Origin: Lichtheimia corymbifera B2541
Taxonomy: Eukaryota; Mucoromycota; Mucoromycetes; Mucorales; Lichtheimiaceae
DNA length: 47,439 bases
Direction: 5' to 3'
Assembly (NCBI GenBank): GCA_000697475.1
Contig: JNEU01000823.1
Span: 1 to 47,439, forward strand
A program made the position numbers and the translations under genes. Positions 44,753-47,439 of this stretch are shown in pieces. Below the pieces are notes generated by a model. That model ran no database searches. It was not told the origin of the DNA and saw only the letters and a program-made list of their open reading frames with translations. Every line of letters starts with the position of its first letter. Positions within the stretch are counted from its first letter, which is position 1.

Positions 44753-46663
44753 ATGAGTACTATTATGGATACTGCTGTACGCAAGGCAACTCGTCTTGAT
44801 TATCAACCGCCCAAAGTCAAACACCTTACAAGTAAACAACCTTTCACTTTGACCACACCCCCAATCGCCCTCATTACTGACATTGTCTTCATTCAGCTCT
44901 CAATGCGTGGACATATCAGTATCCAGCTTCGGTGGGAGATATTGTGGACGTGCTCGAAAAGCGTTTACGGGAAAACTCTTGGATTGTATGTATCATTCAT
45001 TCATCTGGTTTTATCATTGGCAGTATTGGGATATTTATTCTATATTAGGTAACGTTCAAAGTGTTGATTATCCTGCATACGTTGATGAGAGAAGGCAATG
45101 GAGACCGAGTCATTACATGTGTGGACGCACGACCTTCAGCATTGGACACCAGTCGTTTACGAGAAAAGTCTTCAGGTAAATGGCTAAAAATAAGGGGAGG
45201 TTGGGGGTTGGTGAAAAAGTCCAAGTCAACGACGACGATCCACATTTTTCATTTCCGTTATTGACATGATCATCCGTTCCTCGTTCAGGTACCGCTCACA
45301 TTCAAAACATTTACGCATACTCGGCCTACCTTCAACAAAAGATTATGGCGTTTCGGGAACTGGGTGTCGATCATGTCAAGTCCACCATGTCTAATAAGAC
45401 TGGCAGGTTGCGTCGAATGACAATTGATCAGGGTCTCTTGAAGGAAACGGTCTTGGTTCAAAAATTGATTGGATCGCTGTTAAAGTGCAATGTAAGTTGG
45501 GGGGAGCCCGTTGTGTGCAGTACAGGATGATAATGATGGTCATGTTATTTTCCTTGTAGTTCCAATTTGATGAAGGCGAAAATGGGATTGGATTACACGC
45601 ATACCGCTTGCTAGTTGAAGATATGCTAGTCTTGTTTCAAACCGTAAATGAAGCCATCGTCAACATTTTAGGTAAGGGCGTTTCTTTAAAGGATTATATC
45701 ATTGCTGATTCCTTCTACTACTAGAACATTACTTTGCCATGCCCAAAATGGATGCGAGATTATCACTCGAGGTGTACAAGCGCTTTGCAAGACAAACGGA
45801 ACAAATTGTGAATTTCCTTGGCCGAGCTAAAATGCTAGAGAGGGAACTGGGCATCACTATCCCCATTGCACGTCATGTGAGTATTACTGCTTATTAATTG
45901 GCACCTGCTAGTAGTAGGAAGAATTAATCTTGGTATACCTAGGCACCCTTATCATTGGCATCAGCTTTGGCAGAGTACCTAAAAGATGCAGAGGATCGAC
46001 CAACACCCGCTAAAGCAACTCCATCTACACAAGGTGATTATAACAATGATACCATATTCTCTTATTCACATGACTCTAATCACCCTTCATCATGTAGATC
46101 AACCTCTTCAACAACAACAACAATCACCAGTAGCCATTCAACCCCCATCATCTTCTAATGCGGCACCGCCAATGCTACAGCAGCAACAACAACAACAACA
46201 GCAGCAGCAGCCAAAGGAATTGATTGACTTTTTTGCCAGCTTGGACAATGAGACTGTAACAATGGGTACACCTGCACCTCAACAATCGACGCATAATCCT
46301 TTTAGAAGCTCGACAATGCCACCTTTGACTCCAGTACAACAACAAACAACCCTCGTAGCGCCAGCACCCATGACACCTTCCATCTCAACAGGTGTTGCAC
46401 AGCATAATCCCTTCCGAATTGTTCCACAATCCAGCACATCAACACCTACGACAACTGCCTTCACTAATACATCTCTACAGCAACCACCACCTTTTATTAA
46501 TACTAGCTTCCCATCCGGAACACCTACAACGCCTCTTCCTATTGGTATACATTTCACGGGTCAATCAGCAGCAGTATCATCACCCAACAAGTTTAATCCA
46601 TTTGCAGCATCTCCCAACACAGCACCACCACAACAAAGCAATCCTTTTGCAACAATGTTTTAA
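44753..46663 (+). CDS. AP180/CALM-type ANTH-domain clathrin adaptor
   Basis: Encodes 472 residues in eight exons: 44753-44831, 44897-44985, 45049-45175, 45289-45491, 45560-45671, 45725-45876, 45943-46033 and 46098-46663. The ANTH domain occupies the first 270 or so residues: VRKATRLDYQPPKVKHLT, DIVDVLEKRLRENSWIVTFK, LIILHTLMREG, NIYAYSAYLQQKI, LLKETVLVQKLIGSLLKC and FAMPKMDARLSLEVYKRFAR. The tail is Gln/Pro-rich with four NPF motifs (HNPFRSS, HNPFRIV, FNPFAAS and the terminal SNPFATMF) that bind EH-domain proteins. Yeast relatives are Yap1801/Yap1802, which bind PI(4,5)P2 and recruit clathrin and the v-SNARE Snc1 at the plasma membrane. Confidence 0.95.
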
Positions 46664-47281
46664 GCTTCATATCCCCTGACTTCTATCATTGTACTCTTTC
46701 CATAATAATAAAAAAGCAACATCAGGACTCTATAATACACAATACCAAATCATCCAATGACACAAAATGTGCTTCATGCTGCGTCAATATGTTGTTCTCC
46801 TGGACAAACTATCTATAAACCATCGTCATCGAGCTCTAACTTGTATAGGAACCTTATCAAATTATGCATCATATTGCATTGACCATCAACTGAAGCTGTA
46901 ATACATGTCCCTTGCAATACCAATCAGTAGCACCATATAATCAAACACTGCTATTATCGTTTCTCGTCGCCTATGTGGCTCTAACATATAAAAAAGATCG
47001 AGCTAAAAAAAACTCATAAACCACCGCTTAATAGTTATTCCGATGAGAATGTCGTTATCGTATGGCTGATTAGATCAGTGGCCAATGATAATACTTTTGA
47101 TATTGCTGTAATAAGTGATGATCTTTATTGTTAAGGATACTCATGATATATATATGTTCAATGTTATAATTCTATGAATGATGTGGAAGGTGCTAGTAAA
47201 GGGCTTCTAGCAAATGCCAGCATCAAAAGGAAAAGGCTTCTAGAAAGAACGAGCAAAAGCTAGGTCACGTGGTCACATGAC
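46664..47281. other. Convergent intergenic region with E-box pair
   Basis: An AT-rich 618-bp gap between the AP180 stop and the stop of the truncated minus-strand gene. It contains aataataaaaaa (polyadenylation-like, 46703), a TTCTAGAA heat-shock-like inverted pair near 47239, and two abutting E-boxes at 47263-47282. No gene is seen. Confidence 0.5.
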
Positions 47282-47282
47282 C
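47263..47282. promoter_or_regulatory. Two abutting E-box-like palindromes
   Basis: The sequence ggtcacgtggtcacatgacc holds GTCACGTG (core CACGTG) followed directly by the perfect 12-bp palindrome GGTCACATGACC up to one central mismatch (CACATG core). Such sites suit bHLH-type factors. The position is unexpected: it abuts and slightly overlaps the stop codon of the minus-strand gene, between two convergent genes. Confidence 0.4.
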
Positions 47283-47419
47283 TACGACAATACCCCCTCC
47301 CGAAAATCTTGGTCGCCCTCGACCAACACAGAAGCAATAGCATTGGCAGCATTTGTGAGCTGGCGCCAACGTGCTCTTGTAGCAGTGGGATCGTACCATG
47401 TGTCAGGATTACCATCGGC
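47282..47419 (-). CDS. Last exon of an unrecognised gene (truncated by window edge)
   Basis: A minus-strand stretch preceded by a good acceptor (tcaactag) reads ADGNPDTWYDPTATRARWRQ, continues through LTNAANAIASVLVEGDQDF and stops at TAG (47282-47284), giving 45 codons in one frame. The upstream exons lie beyond 47439. I do not recognise the family. Confidence 0.55.
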   Translation of the reverse strand, partial: ADGNPDTWYDPTATRARWRQLTNAANAIASVLVEGDQDFREGVLS

Positions 47420-47439
47420 CTAGTTGATATGAATGGGAC

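Noticed and set aside
1..47439. CRISPR arrays, prophage or bacterial operons
   Set aside because: No short direct repeats with unique spacers; all genes have a eukaryotic intron structure.

Overview
The window is nuclear DNA of a filamentous fungus, most likely an early-diverging one of Mucoromycota/Mucorales type. The evidence is many short introns (mostly 51-90 nt), pyrimidine-rich leaders, and proteins that are clearly fungal in family but carry features budding yeast lacks, such as a CRIB motif in the WASP homologue, DNA polymerase eta with a UBZ finger, a caleosin and an RS-tailed Hub1. Gene models were built by hand: I joined exons so that reading frame, splice sites and family conservation agree. 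Apart from the truncated terminal exon and the listed remnants, each total exon length was checked to be a multiple of three. Initiation codons were restricted to ATG.

Layout. Positions 1-1900 hold a repeat island: 328-bp direct repeats running into two large foldback (inverted-repeat) elements whose central cores are in opposite orientation. Positions 1900-4080 hold decayed sequence and a diverged short repeat. From 4084 to the right edge the window is gene-dense. In order: SYLF-SH3 protein (-), Tim44 (+), WASP/Las17 (+), RS-Hub1/UBL5 (+), AIG1-like membrane protein (-), Kin1/MARK-type kinase (-), small GNAT protein (-), long caleosin-like protein (+), TMEM62-like phosphoesterase (+), ribosomal protein eL42 (-), tRNA methyltransferase Trm13 (-), Hsp31/DJ-1 protein (-), eEF2 (+), V-ATPase subunit d (-), DNA polymerase eta (-), FAR1-type zinc-finger protein (+), FHA protein (-), bHLH factor (+), a small secreted Cys-rich protein (+), a small membrane protein (-), an AP180/ANTH clathrin adaptor (+), and the last exon of an unrecognised gene (-).

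There is no operon-like organisation. Three genes act in actin-driven or clathrin endocytosis (SYLF-SH3, WASP, AP180) and several in translation (eEF2, eL42, Trm13), but I read this as ordinary gene order, not a cluster.

The most unusual content is in splicing. eEF2 appears to need a 2-nt microexon to complete its second codon. The SYLF gene has a 14-nt exon, and eL42 has a first coding exon consisting of ATG only. Four introns use GC donors, all reading GCAAGT. One of these lies in the gene for Hub1, a spliceosomal modifier known to help the spliceosome accept non-canonical 5' splice sites; there the GC donor overlaps a strong GT donor 4 nt downstream whose use would frameshift the protein to an early stop. 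This suggests a self-regulating splice switch.
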